This document shows positions 54,256 through 61,968 of a stretch of 62,009 nucleotides of DNA, in pieces. Location of the stretch: assembly GCA_030426685.1 (NCBI GenBank), contig JAUHYC010000018.1, positions 1-62,009 of the forward strand, written 5' to 3'. Source of the DNA: Alphaproteobacteria bacterium. Lineage in GTDB: Bacteria; Pseudomonadota; Alphaproteobacteria; Rhodobacterales; Rhodobacteraceae. Below the pieces are notes generated by a model. It worked only from the letters and a program-made list of their open reading frames with translations. It ran no database searches and was not told where the DNA came from. Within the stretch, counting starts at the first letter, position 1; every line of letters starts with the position of its first letter. A program made the position numbers and the translations under genes.

Positions 54256-54702
54256 ATGCGGATTACCAAACGAACGAACATCGCGATGCGCCTGCTGATG
54301 TATTGCGCAGCGCATGAGGATCGGCTGGTCACAAAGTCCGAGATCGCCGATGTGTGCAACATCTCTGAGAACCATCTGGCACAGGTGATCAACCAGCTGA
54401 GTCAGCTAGACTATCTGAGCACCCAGCGTGGCCGCAATGGCGGTATGACACTGGCCCGGCCCGCCGACCAGATACGCATTGGATCGGTCTTTCGCCATGT
54501 CGAAGGCGGCTTGCCGATCGCCGAGTGCTTTGCTGATGCCGATAATACCTGCCCGCTGACCGATGCCTGCCGGTTGCGGCTGGCGCTGCAGGATGCGGCC
54601 GAAGTGTTCTATGCATCGCTGGATGAGATCACGCTGGATGCTTTGATTTGCGACAATGATCAGTTGATGAGAATTCTGCAGCCCGTCGCCTGCATGCGCT
54701 GA
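54256..54702 (+). CDS. Rrf2 family regulator, NsrR-like (Fe-S sensor)
   Basis: A 148-aa winged-helix regulator starting MRITKRTNIAMRLLMYCA, with ISENHLAQVINQL as the recognition helix. Cys91, Cys99 and Cys105 lie in the cluster-ligand loop (CFADADNTCPLTDACRL), close to C91/C96/C102 of E. coli NsrR, a nitric-oxide sensor. The ATG at 54256 has GGGAGG upstream. An FNR box (54186-54199) precedes it. No NO-detoxification gene is adjacent, so its targets lie elsewhere. Confidence 0.88.
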   Translation: MRITKRTNIAMRLLMYCAAHEDRLVTKSEIADVCNISENHLAQVINQLSQLDYLSTQRGRNGGMTLARPADQIRIGSVFRHVEGGLPIAECFADADNTCPLTDACRLRLALQDAAEVFYASLDEITLDALICDNDQLMRILQPVACMR

Positions 54703-54704
54703 GA

Positions 54705-57233
54705 TCAGTCAGTGGCGCGCAATATGCGCGCTGGCCTGACCGAAAGCGGGCGCATGGCAAAGGCCAGACCTGCGCCCAGCGTCACGGCGACCCCGGCAAT
54801 GACAATGCCGAGGGCTGAGGGCCAGATGATCGTAAACCCGGTGTCGAAGATATATGTGGCCACCGCCCAGCCGCCCAGAATACCGGCCAGCAGAGCGACG
54901 CATCCGGCTGCCGCACCCAGAAGCACTGCGCGCAGGGCAAAGCTCAGCAGGATGCGCCCCCGGTTGGCGCCCAGTGTTTTCAGGATCGCCGCTTCGTAGC
55001 GGCGGGCCGGTTCCCCTGCGGCTGCCGCACCGATCAGCACCAGAAAACCGGTCAGCAGCGATACTCCCGCCCCATAGGAGGTGGCAGAAGCCAGCCCCGC
55101 CAGCAGGTTTGAGACCCGGTTGATCGCATCGCGCACGCGCACGGCGGTGATGTTGGGATACTGTCCGGCCAGATCACGCAGAATGGCAGCCTCGGCCTGT
55201 TCCTCGGCATAAACCGTGGCAATGAAGCTGTGCGGCGCTCCTGCAAGTGCCGAAGGGTTCATCGACATGACAAAGCCCATTCCTGCCGTCGAGAAATCGA
55301 CCTCGCGCAGCGATGTCAGAGTGGCTGTGATGTCGCGGCCCAGGATGTTCACTGTCAGTTCATCGCCCAGGCTCAGCCCCATCTCGGTTGCTTCCTCTGC
55401 GGCAAAGCTGACCTGCGGTGGGCCTGCATATCCTTCGGGCCACCATTCACCACTGGTGATCCGCGCGTTCCGGGGCGGCTGATCCGAATAGGTCACGCCG
55501 CGGTCGCCTTCGAGAACCCAGTGATCCCCCGCAACCTCGTGCGCCGGCAGTCCATTGATCCGGGTGATGATGCCGCGCAGCATCGGCGCGCTTTCAATCC
55601 GGCTGACAGCGGGATCAGTCTCAAGTCTGTTGGTGAAGCCCGGCATCTGGTCCTTCTGGATGTCCACGAAAAAATACGAGGGGGCCACATCGGGCAGATT
55701 GCCCGAGATCGCATTGCGCAATGTCCCATCAATCTGCCCAACCGCGGCCAGAACCGACAGGCCCAGCCCCAGCGACAGGACAACCGACGCTGCCCCCTCG
55801 CGCGGGTCCGAGATGGCCGACAGGGCCCAACGCAGGGCCGGGCGGCCCCTGACCCGGGGTACCCCCAAACGCGCCAGTTTGCGGATACAGAAGGCCGACA
55901 GCGCCAGAAGGGCCAGCGCCCCGGCCAGTCCGCCGCTTGTCCAGAGCGTCAGCCATGTCGAGCCGCTGAACCAGGCGGCTGCACCGATCAGCATTGCCAA
56001 ACCTGTCCCGGTTGCAGCCACGTAGACCGGGCGTGGCAGCACCCGCGCCGAGGTCAGTGCATCGCGAAACAAGGTTGCAGCGCGCACCTCTTCGGTTCTG
56101 GCCAGCGGCCACAGCGTGAACAGAAAGGCTGTCAGAATCCCGTAAAGCGCAGCCTCGGCAAGGGCGCGCGGATAGAGGGAGAAAACAGCCGGAACAGGCA
56201 GGCGGGTTTCGATGAGCGGGGCGAGCAACAGCGGGATCACTCCGCCAAGAAAAAGGCCCAGGGCGATGCCGATACCGGACAATATCGCGATCTGGATCAT
56301 ATAGGTCTGAAAAATCGTCGCCCGGTCCGCTCCCAATGTGCGCAGCGTCGCAATCGTCTCGGTTTTCTGGGTCAGATAGGCGCGGACGGCCGAGGATACG
56401 CCGATGCCACCCACCGCAAGACCGGACAGGCCGACCAGAACCAGAAAGGCGCTGAGGCGGCCAACAAACTCGGATATCCCCGGCGCACCGTTGCGGGCAT
56501 CGGTCCAGCGCATACCGGTGCTTTCAAACGCCTGATTCGCCTCTGCTGACAGTGCAGCCAGATCTGTATTTTGAGGCAGGTCCAGCCGGTATTTGGTCGA
56601 AAATAAAGTCCCCGGCGCCAATAGGCCCGAATTCTTCAGGTCTTGGGTCCGCACCAGCGTGCGCGGGCCGAGGGTGAATCCATCCGCCGCACCATCGGGT
56701 TCGTGCTCCAGCGCGGCCATGAGCACGAAGCTTTGCGTTCCCAGATCAAAGCGGTCGCCGGGTGAGAGGTTCAGGCGGTCTATCAGGGCCGGGTCCATCA
56801 CCGCGCCGGGCAGGCCGTCGGTGCCCGCCAGTGCCTCTCTGAGGTTCAATTCCGGGAGTAAGCGCACTGTGCCCAGCAGCGGATAAGCATCATCCACCGC
56901 TTTGACCTGCGTTAGCCCGCGTTCGGCATCAGCCCCGTCTCCGGTAACTGCCATGGAGCGAAAATCAACGATCTCTGACACCGCCAGCGCGGCCTGGTCC
57001 ATCCATGCGCGCTCCTGATCATCGGCAAAGCGATAGGTGAACTCCAACTGCGCATCGCCACCCAAAAGTGCGGCTCCCTCCTGGGTCAGGCCGGTCTGGA
57101 TCGCCTGACGGACCGAACCCACGGCAGCAATTGCCGCAACACCGAGGGCAAGACAGGCGAGAAACACTCGAAAACCACGCAACCCGCCACGCAGCTCGCG
57201 CCGTGCCATGCGCCCAGCCAGACGCAGGCTCAT
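54705..57233 (-). CDS. ABC transporter permease, YbbP type (FtsX domains)
   Basis: An 842-aa inner-membrane permease. An N-terminal helix and large periplasmic domain are followed by an FtsX core, a central helix cluster, a second periplasmic domain and a second FtsX core near the C-terminus (SYGAGVSLLTGFLVLIGAAA). It matches YbbP-type permeases found with YbbA. The start is the ATG at 57233 (MSLRLAGRMARREL), which overlaps the ATPase stop by 4 bp. Confidence 0.9.
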   Translation of the reverse strand: MSLRLAGRMARRELRGGLRGFRVFLACLALGVAAIAAVGSVRQAIQTGLTQEGAALLGGDAQLEFTYRFADDQERAWMDQAALAVSEIVDFRSMAVTGDGADAERGLTQVKAVDDAYPLLGTVRLLPELNLREALAGTDGLPGAVMDPALIDRLNLSPGDRFDLGTQSFVLMAALEHEPDGAADGFTLGPRTLVRTQDLKNSGLLAPGTLFSTKYRLDLPQNTDLAALSAEANQAFESTGMRWTDARNGAPGISEFVGRLSAFLVLVGLSGLAVGGIGVSSAVRAYLTQKTETIATLRTLGADRATIFQTYMIQIAILSGIGIALGLFLGGVIPLLLAPLIETRLPVPAVFSLYPRALAEAALYGILTAFLFTLWPLARTEEVRAATLFRDALTSARVLPRPVYVAATGTGLAMLIGAAAWFSGSTWLTLWTSGGLAGALALLALSAFCIRKLARLGVPRVRGRPALRWALSAISDPREGAASVVLSLGLGLSVLAAVGQIDGTLRNAISGNLPDVAPSYFFVDIQKDQMPGFTNRLETDPAVSRIESAPMLRGIITRINGLPAHEVAGDHWVLEGDRGVTYSDQPPRNARITSGEWWPEGYAGPPQVSFAAEEATEMGLSLGDELTVNILGRDITATLTSLREVDFSTAGMGFVMSMNPSALAGAPHSFIATVYAEEQAEAAILRDLAGQYPNITAVRVRDAINRVSNLLAGLASATSYGAGVSLLTGFLVLIGAAAAGEPARRYEAAILKTLGANRGRILLSFALRAVLLGAAAGCVALLAGILGGWAVATYIFDTGFTIIWPSALGIVIAGVAVTLGAGLAFAMRPLSVRPARILRATD

Positions 57234-57928
57234 TCGGCGGCCTCGCGCCGGGTGTCTTCTGCGATCCGGCCATCCCGCAGACGCACGACGCGGTCGCATT
57301 TCTGGGCCAGCCTGTGGCTATGCGTGACCAGCACCAGGGTCGCGCCGTGTCGGTCGCGCAGCCTGAACAGCAGATCAATGATCGCGGCCCCATTGGTCTC
57401 ATCCAGATTTCCGGTGGGCTCGTCGGCCAGAAGAATCTGCGGGCGCGGTGCCGCCGCACGGGCCAGCGCGACACGCTGCTGTTCGCCTCCGGACAATTGC
57501 GCCGGATAATGGTCGTGCCGATGCGACAGGCCGACGGCCTGCAATTCAGCCGCAGCGCGTTTGAACGCGTCCTTGTGGCCTGCCAATTCCAGCGGTGTGG
57601 CCACATTCTCCAACGCCGTCATGGTCGGGATCAGATGGAAGTTCTGAAACACCACGCCCATGGCATCACGGCGGAATCGGGCCAGTGCGTCCTCATCCAT
57701 TCCGCTCAGATCATGCCCCAGCGCGCTCACGCTTCCGCCGGTGACCTGTTCGAGCCCGCCCATCAGCATCAGCAATGAGGATTTGCCCGACCCCGAAGGC
57801 CCGACCAGCCCCAACGTCTCACCTTTGTTCACGGTGAGCGAAATGTCATGCAGAATATCCACCCGCCCGGCATTGCTATCCAGCGATAAAGCGGCATCTT
57901 TGAGGGTAAGAACTGGTGTTGTCATCAA
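57230..57928 (-). CDS. ABC transporter ATP-binding protein, YbbA type
   Basis: A 232-aa MacB/LolD-like ATPase. Walker A GPSGSGKS (residues 39-46), signature LSGGEQQRVALARA near 144 and Walker B ILLADEPTGN near 165 are all present. It pairs with the downstream FtsX-type permease by a 4-bp overlap. The esterase gene is divergent, starting only 9 bp away, as with E. coli tesA and ybbA. Confidence 0.93.
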   Translation of the reverse strand: MMTTPVLTLKDAALSLDSNAGRVDILHDISLTVNKGETLGLVGPSGSGKSSLLMLMGGLEQVTGGSVSALGHDLSGMDEDALARFRRDAMGVVFQNFHLIPTMTALENVATPLELAGHKDAFKRAAAELQAVGLSHRHDHYPAQLSGGEQQRVALARAAAPRPQILLADEPTGNLDETNGAAIIDLLFRLRDRHGATLVLVTHSHRLAQKCDRVVRLRDGRIAEDTRREAAE

Positions 57929-57937
57929 TCAGCCCAT

Positions 57938-58612
57938 ATGGGGAGTGGTCTATTGGGATATGGCGCGAAACGGAACCTGCGCAAGGCCTTGATGTCAGGC
58001 GTGTTCATCTGTTGCGGTTTTGCAGCGACCGCTGAGCCGATTGTCATAGCGGCGCTGGGGGATTCTCTGACCCAGGGCTATGGCCTGCCGGAACAGGACG
58101 GGTTTGTTCCGCAATTGCAGCGCTGGTTGCTGGATCAGGGGGCCGATATCCGCCTCATCAACGCGGGGGTTTCGGGTGATACCACAGCAGGTGGAGCCGC
58201 GCGTGTGGATTGGACTCTGACGCCCGAGGTGGACGGGATGATCATTGCCCTTGGTGGCAATGACCTGCTGCGGGGGATTGATCCGGACGTTTCGCGCACC
58301 AATCTGGACGCGATCCTGAGCGCAGCGAACGGCGCCGGGGTAGAGGTCCTTTTGATCGGGATGCAGGCCCCGGGCAATTACGGTGCGGACTACAAACAGC
58401 GTTTCGACGCCATTTATCCGGAACTGGCGCAGCAATTCGGCGCGCTTTATGCCGAGAGCTTTTTTGCGGGTCTCGCTGCCGAGGGCGACCCGACCGTCGC
58501 GCGCCAATATATGCAACCGGACGGTATCCACCCCAACGCGCAGGGGGTATCCTTGATCGTCGACGCGCTGGGACCAGCGGTTCTAGAGCTTGCCGAAAAC
58601 GCGGTGGATTAG
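57938..58612 (+). CDS. SGNH/GDSL esterase (TesA/arylesterase type)
   Basis: A 224-aa hydrolase with block I GDSLTQGYGL, block III GGNDLL and the catalytic pair DGIHPN near the C-terminus. A signal-like stretch (ALMSGVFICCGFAATA) points to the periplasm. Divergence from ybbA repeats the tesA-ybbA-ybbP order of E. coli and supports a TesA-like lysophospholipase/thioesterase role. The start is uncertain; an ATG at 57992 would begin just inside the signal region. Confidence 0.9.
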   Translation: MGSGLLGYGAKRNLRKALMSGVFICCGFAATAEPIVIAALGDSLTQGYGLPEQDGFVPQLQRWLLDQGADIRLINAGVSGDTTAGGAARVDWTLTPEVDGMIIALGGNDLLRGIDPDVSRTNLDAILSAANGAGVEVLLIGMQAPGNYGADYKQRFDAIYPELAQQFGALYAESFFAGLAAEGDPTVARQYMQPDGIHPNAQGVSLIVDALGPAVLELAENAVD

Positions 58613-58621
58613 GGGGATCTC

Positions 58622-59236
58622 ATGCCGGGGCGGTTTTTTCTGACCAGACCGATATCTGAGATGGCGCAGTATCTGGGTGTTCCGGCCACCCTGCCCCCAC
58701 AACCTTCGCGCCGGAACATTCAGCCGGGGCAGGAGGTAGTCGTGCTGAAAGCCAAAGGGCTGGCATCGATGCGCTGGGGGATGATCCCGGTTGGCCGGGT
58801 CAATGCGCGCGGGCGCCCGGTGATGGAGACGATCATCAATGCCCGATCCGAAACCGTCTTTGACAAAAGCGCATTCGCAGGCGTCGGACGTGCGGTTATC
58901 CCCGTCGATGGCTGGTATGAATGGACCGGAGAGAAACGGCGCAAAACCCCGTGGCGCATCACGTCCAAGGATGGATCGCCTCTGCTGTTTGCCGCGATCA
59001 CCGACATGTGGGAGGCCCCCGGGGGCCAGCGCGTGGATCAGGTTGCCGCCGTAACCTGCGAGCCAAATGCGGATGTAAAGCCCATCCATCACCGGATGGG
59101 TGTGTTGCTGGATCAGGATGGCGCGCAGGTCTGGCTGAATGGTACGGAACAGCAGGCGCAAGGTCTTGCACGCCCCTGGCCCGAAGGCCGCCTCAGGATC
59201 GAACAGGCGGATGACGTGGACTGGTCGGCGCCCTAG
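58622..59236 (+). CDS. SRAP (YedK/HMCES) family protein with Cys2 replaced by Pro
   Basis: A 204-aa SOS-response-associated peptidase-fold protein. Family blocks are intact: N73 in IINARSET, E100 in GWYEW, and H156/H157 in IHHRMGV, corresponding to N75, E105 and H160 of YedK. The N-terminus however reads MPGRF where the family has MCGRF. Cys2 normally forms the thiazolidine crosslink to abasic sites in single-stranded DNA. Met before Pro is removed by methionine aminopeptidase, exposing a proline amine. The ATG has GGGGGA upstream. Confidence 0.9.
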   Translation: MPGRFFLTRPISEMAQYLGVPATLPPQPSRRNIQPGQEVVVLKAKGLASMRWGMIPVGRVNARGRPVMETIINARSETVFDKSAFAGVGRAVIPVDGWYEWTGEKRRKTPWRITSKDGSPLLFAAITDMWEAPGGQRVDQVAAVTCEPNADVKPIHHRMGVLLDQDGAQVWLNGTEQQAQGLARPWPEGRLRIEQADDVDWSAP

Positions 59237-59787
59237 ACCACTGTCACCACGGTTCCAATGGGGACCCTGTTATAGAGGTCGATCACATGCGCGTTCAGCA
59301 TTCTGATGCAGCCGTTTGAGGCCGCCCGGCCGATCGTCTGCGGCTGCGTCGTGCCGTGGATACGAAAATACGTATCGATCCCGTTCTGGAACAGATACAA
59401 AGCGCGCGCGCCCAGAGGGTTGTCGCTCCCTCCCGGCTGCACATAGTCATTGTCCTTGAAGCGGGCATAAGCCACTGGATCCCGCTCGATCATCTCATCG
59501 GTGGGTCGCCATGTGGGCCACTCTTTCTTGACGTCTATGGTTGCCGTCCCGGTGAACTCAAGCCCCGCCTTACCGACGCCGCAGCCATAGCGGATCGCTT
59601 TGCGTGGCTCGGTGATATAATAGAGGTAGAAGGAGCGGGGAACGACCAGCAACTGACCGGGCATGAACTGCTTTTTGACACGCACGAATTGTGGTGTCGG
59701 ATCATATTCGACCGCTTTCTTAGCCCTGGCGATGCCTGGCAGCAGGCTGGCAGCTGTACCGGCCAGAAATACACGGCGTGTGAACAT
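59233..59787 (-). CDS. L,D-transpeptidase (YkuD family)
   Basis: A 184-aa periplasmic enzyme with the YkuD active site H144-G...S157-N-G-C160 (HGTTQPQTIGRAASNGC). The N-terminus TRRVFLAGTAASLLPGIARA looks like a Tat or Sec signal. It crosslinks peptidoglycan or attaches proteins to it. Its stop overlaps the stop of the convergent SRAP gene. Confidence 0.93.
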   Translation of the reverse strand: MFTRRVFLAGTAASLLPGIARAKKAVEYDPTPQFVRVKKQFMPGQLLVVPRSFYLYYITEPRKAIRYGCGVGKAGLEFTGTATIDVKKEWPTWRPTDEMIERDPVAYARFKDNDYVQPGGSDNPLGARALYLFQNGIDTYFRIHGTTQPQTIGRAASNGCIRMLNAHVIDLYNRVPIGTVVTVV

Positions 59788-59921
59788 GGGTTGGTTCCCT
59801 AAATGACCAAAGAATTCATGACGCCAGTTTCGAAATGATAACCGATTTGGTCAATCGTCGGGGAAAGATAACCCAAACGTGATGTATTCCCAAAGTCACA
59901 CAGTCATGTCGGGTCAGAGAT

Positions 59922-59945
59922 AGGGCGGAGAAAAAGCTCCGCCCT
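59922..59945 (-). terminator. Terminator hairpin after the cold-shock gene
   Basis: AGGGCGGAG (59922-59930) and CTCCGCCCT (59937-59945) form a perfect 9-bp stem 9 nt beyond the csp stop. On the minus strand the loop is CTTTTT, but only ATCTC follows, so the T-tract is poor. Confidence 0.6.
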
Positions 59946-59954
59946 TTGAACGGC

Positions 59955-60161
59955 TTAGGCCAGTTCGATGTTGTCGGCGCTTTCGCGACCGTCACGTCCG
60001 GCGCGCAGCTCGTAGGTGACTTTCTGGTTGTCGGCCAGACCGGTGAGGCCCGAACGCTCGACAGCCGAGATGTGTACGAACACGTCTTTGCCGCCTTCTT
60101 CCGGTGCGATAAAGCCGAAGCCTTTGGTGGTGTTGAACCATTTTACGGTGCCTGCTGGCAT
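59955..60161 (-). CDS. Cold-shock protein (CspA family)
   Basis: A 68-aa single-domain nucleic-acid chaperone with RNP1 KGFGFI (13-18) and RNP2 VFVHI (27-31), starting MPAGTVKWFNTTKGFG. The long upstream gap (60162-60488) leaves room for the long 5' UTR typical of csp genes. Confidence 0.95.
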   Translation of the reverse strand: MPAGTVKWFNTTKGFGFIAPEEGGKDVFVHISAVERSGLTGLADNQKVTYELRAGRDGRESADNIELA

Positions 60162-60488
60162 ATCCGTTACTCCTGTTTAAGTGCTGCCCACGGAGTTGCG
60201 GCAGCCCGGCGTCGTCGTCTGTATCGATAGACTGAGCGCCGATGAAGGAGACAGCAGGTCGAAATAGAAAAACGTAAGCATCTTGCATATGGCATCGCTC
60301 AGGCGGTGTGACAAGTGGGGATTGTATGTCTTGTACAAGGGTTTGAGGGGCAATCGTCCGACTTGTACAAGAATCCGCCGATGGTTTTGGTTATCATTTT
60401 ACCGGGTTTTGATAGGGTGGGGTTATTCATTTGGCGCGTCGAACGGATATTCAGAATCCGTTAACCAAGCCCGTGATCAGGTTGCGGC
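60162..60488. promoter_or_regulatory. 327-bp gap between csp and RAYT genes
   Basis: Contents: the presumed csp promoter and 5' UTR; two identical palindromes CTTGTACAAG at 60330-60339 and 60362-60371; an AACGGAT/ATCCGTT stem at 60442-60448 and 60456-60462, 26 nt before the RAYT ATG. No gene is visible. Confidence 0.6.
60330..60371. promoter_or_regulatory. Pair of identical CTTGTACAAG palindromes
   Basis: Two perfect 10-bp palindromes (60330-60339, 60362-60371) have centres 32 bp apart, about three helical turns, so two dimers would sit on one face of the DNA. This looks like a cooperative operator. The protein is unknown. Confidence 0.5.
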
Positions 60489-61088
60489 ATGAGCAGCTAC
60501 CGACGTGTCCGCATTCCCGGAGCCAAGTATTTCTTCACCGTGTCTCTGGCCGGCCGCGCGTCGGACCTGTTGGTGCGAGAGGTGGCGCATTTGAGGGCGG
60601 CCTTTGCGGTGACGCAGAGGGAACGGCCGTTCTGGTGTGATGCGTTTGTTGTGTTGCCGGACCATATCCACGCGGTATGGACCTTGCCGCCGGGGGATGC
60701 GGATTATTCGACGCGGTGGGGCGCGATCAAGGCGCGGTTTACCAGACGCGTGAATGAGGCAAGCCGTAGGCCGGGCTTCAGCCCGGCAACCGAACTCACG
60801 CATCTACCTGTTGTGACCTCTGGCAGATATGCCGGGCTGAAGCCCGGCCTACGGGCTGACAAGCGCGAAGCGCCTATCTGGCAACGCCGGTTTTGGGAAC
60901 ACACCATTCGGGACGAACGGGATTATCGTAATCATATGGCGTATTGTTGGGGGAACCCGGTCAAGCACGGGTTGGTGGCGCGCCCGACCGATTGGCCGTA
61001 TTCGTCGATCCATCGCGATATCCGTGCGGGTCGGGTTGATCCGGAGTGGAGTGGTGTTGTGGCGGAGGGCACGTTCGGAGAACCGTGA
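60489..61088 (+). CDS. REP-associated tyrosine transposase (RAYT)
   Basis: A 199-aa Y1 HUH nuclease of the RAYT group. The HUH motif is H59-I-H61 (VVLPDHIHAVW); candidate catalytic Tyr146 and Tyr152 lie in DERDYRNHMAY, and WQRRFWEH and NPVKHGLV are RAYT blocks. Residues about 93-121 are encoded by a BIME (60766-60852) lying in frame within the gene, between the HUH region and WQRRFWEH. The gene stays open. Two further BIMEs follow downstream, likely its substrates. Confidence 0.9.
   Translation: MSSYRRVRIPGAKYFFTVSLAGRASDLLVREVAHLRAAFAVTQRERPFWCDAFVVLPDHIHAVWTLPPGDADYSTRWGAIKARFTRRVNEASRRPGFSPATELTHLPVVTSGRYAGLKPGLRADKREAPIWQRRFWEHTIRDERDYRNHMAYCWGNPVKHGLVARPTDWPYSSIHRDIRAGRVDPEWSGVVAEGTFGEP
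60766..60852. repeat. BIME 1: inverted REP pair inside the RAYT gene
   Basis: A 23-bp REP (60766-60788), with 5' GTAG and stem GCCGGGCT/AGCCCGGC, is paired with its inverted copy at 60830-60852. The 87-bp unit equals 29 codons and keeps the RAYT frame. The spacer (41 bp) is unlike those of the other two BIMEs. Confidence 0.9.
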
Positions 61089-61105
61089 TACAAAGAACAC
61101 CCCCC

Positions 61106-61234
61106 GTAGGCCGGGCTTCAGCCCGGCATCCACCATTCCCCTCAGAGCGATTGATGGGTTTTGAGGCAATTCATCGGCGGATGTTAGTAAAGGTGTGGGT
61201 GTTTCGAGGGGTGCCGGGCTGAAGCCCGGCCTAC
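61106..61234. repeat. BIME 2: 129-bp inverted REP pair
   Basis: The same 23-bp REP occurs at 61106-61128 and inverted at 61212-61234, 18 nt after the RAYT stop. The spacer is homologous to that of BIME 3 (by eye about 70% identical), so 2 and 3 behave as one 128-129 bp MITE-like unit. Confidence 0.92.
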
Positions 61235-61264
61235 CAGTTGGAGCGAGGAGTGCGAGCGCTCATC

Positions 61265-61438
61265 CTATGCTTGCCACCTTCTGCAGATCACATAATAAAA
61301 AAATCCCCCACCCCAGAGCAGTATGATCGCCAAGGAATCGTAGATCAGGTGATAATCTCGCGCGAAAAACATGTAGAGCGACAGAAAAAATACAAGCAAG
61401 CTGTAAAGACCGAACTTCGTCCATCTGCCCAACTGCAT
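61265..61438 (-). CDS. Small membrane protein between two BIMEs (57 aa)
   Basis: An unrecognised 57-aa protein starting MQLGRWTKFGLYSLL and ending VICRRWQA, with two hydrophobic helices (about 9-26 and 31-52) joined by ARDYH. GAGG lies 6 nt before the ATG. The surrounding DNA is more AT-rich than the neighbours. It lies exactly between BIME 2 and BIME 3. A plus-strand frame over the same bases looks like a shadow. Confidence 0.6.
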   Translation of the reverse strand: MQLGRWTKFGLYSLLVFFLSLYMFFARDYHLIYDSLAIILLWGGGFFYYVICRRWQA

Positions 61439-61465
61439 TTATACCTCAACCGGTGGTTATAGGTT

Positions 61466-61593
61466 GTAGGCCGGGCTTCAGCCCGGCATTCACCAAACCC
61501 TACAGGTTGATTGCAGGGTTTTGATGTAATTCATTGGCCGATATTGGCGAAGTCGTCAGTGTTGCGCGGGGTGCCGGGCTGAAGCCCGGCCTA
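61466..61593. repeat. BIME 3: 128-bp inverted REP pair
   Basis: REP at 61466-61488 and inverted at 61571-61593. Same length and spacer family as BIME 2; the pair encloses the 57-aa membrane protein gene. Confidence 0.92.
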
Positions 61594-61632
61594 CTTGCCA
61601 CACGAATGGGAGTGATAGGACGGATAGCCGTC

Positions 61633-61968
61633 CTAATGGGCTTCAGAGAGTGCCTCTGAAACACAATCATCATGGACAGGATTTTGCCCAGCAGCGAGCA
61701 TCGCGATCTCTGCACCTTTTTTCGAATCTGCTAGCAACAAAATCTTCTTACCCATAGTCGTGAGTCTGTCGACCATGCATTTGGCGAGAATCTGGTTTTG
61801 GGCTGGCGTCATGTCATCCCTGGACAAGTAAAGCCGGTACTTCTCTTGCGCTGCCGTTTCAATATCATCAGCCGCGACAGAAACTGATGACAAAAATAGG
61901 ATGTATGGCGATGCCAAAGAGCTCAAAACATACCCAACTTTGGGGCTTGCCCCGGAGCGGCCCCTCAC
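61633..61968 (-). CDS. Hypothetical exported protein
   Basis: A 111-aa protein I do not recognise. A signal-like stretch (VLSSLASPYILFLSSVSVAA) is followed by a mainly helical domain with two Cys (LAKCMVDRL and DDCVSEAL) that could form a disulfide. The start is the GTG at 61968, which overlaps the upstream gene's TGA as GTGA and so favours coupling; TTG codons lie just inside. Part of the accessory patch. Confidence 0.6.
   Translation of the reverse strand: MRGRSGASPKVGYVLSSLASPYILFLSSVSVAADDIETAAQEKYRLYLSRDDMTPAQNQILAKCMVDRLTTMGKKILLLADSKKGAEIAMLAAGQNPVHDDCVSEALSEAH

Noticed and set aside
61238..61462. 74-codon plus-strand frame between BIMEs
   Set aside because: Begins in the tail of a REP element and has no RBS or domain; the minus-strand 57-aa protein with an RBS and membrane helices explains the bases better.
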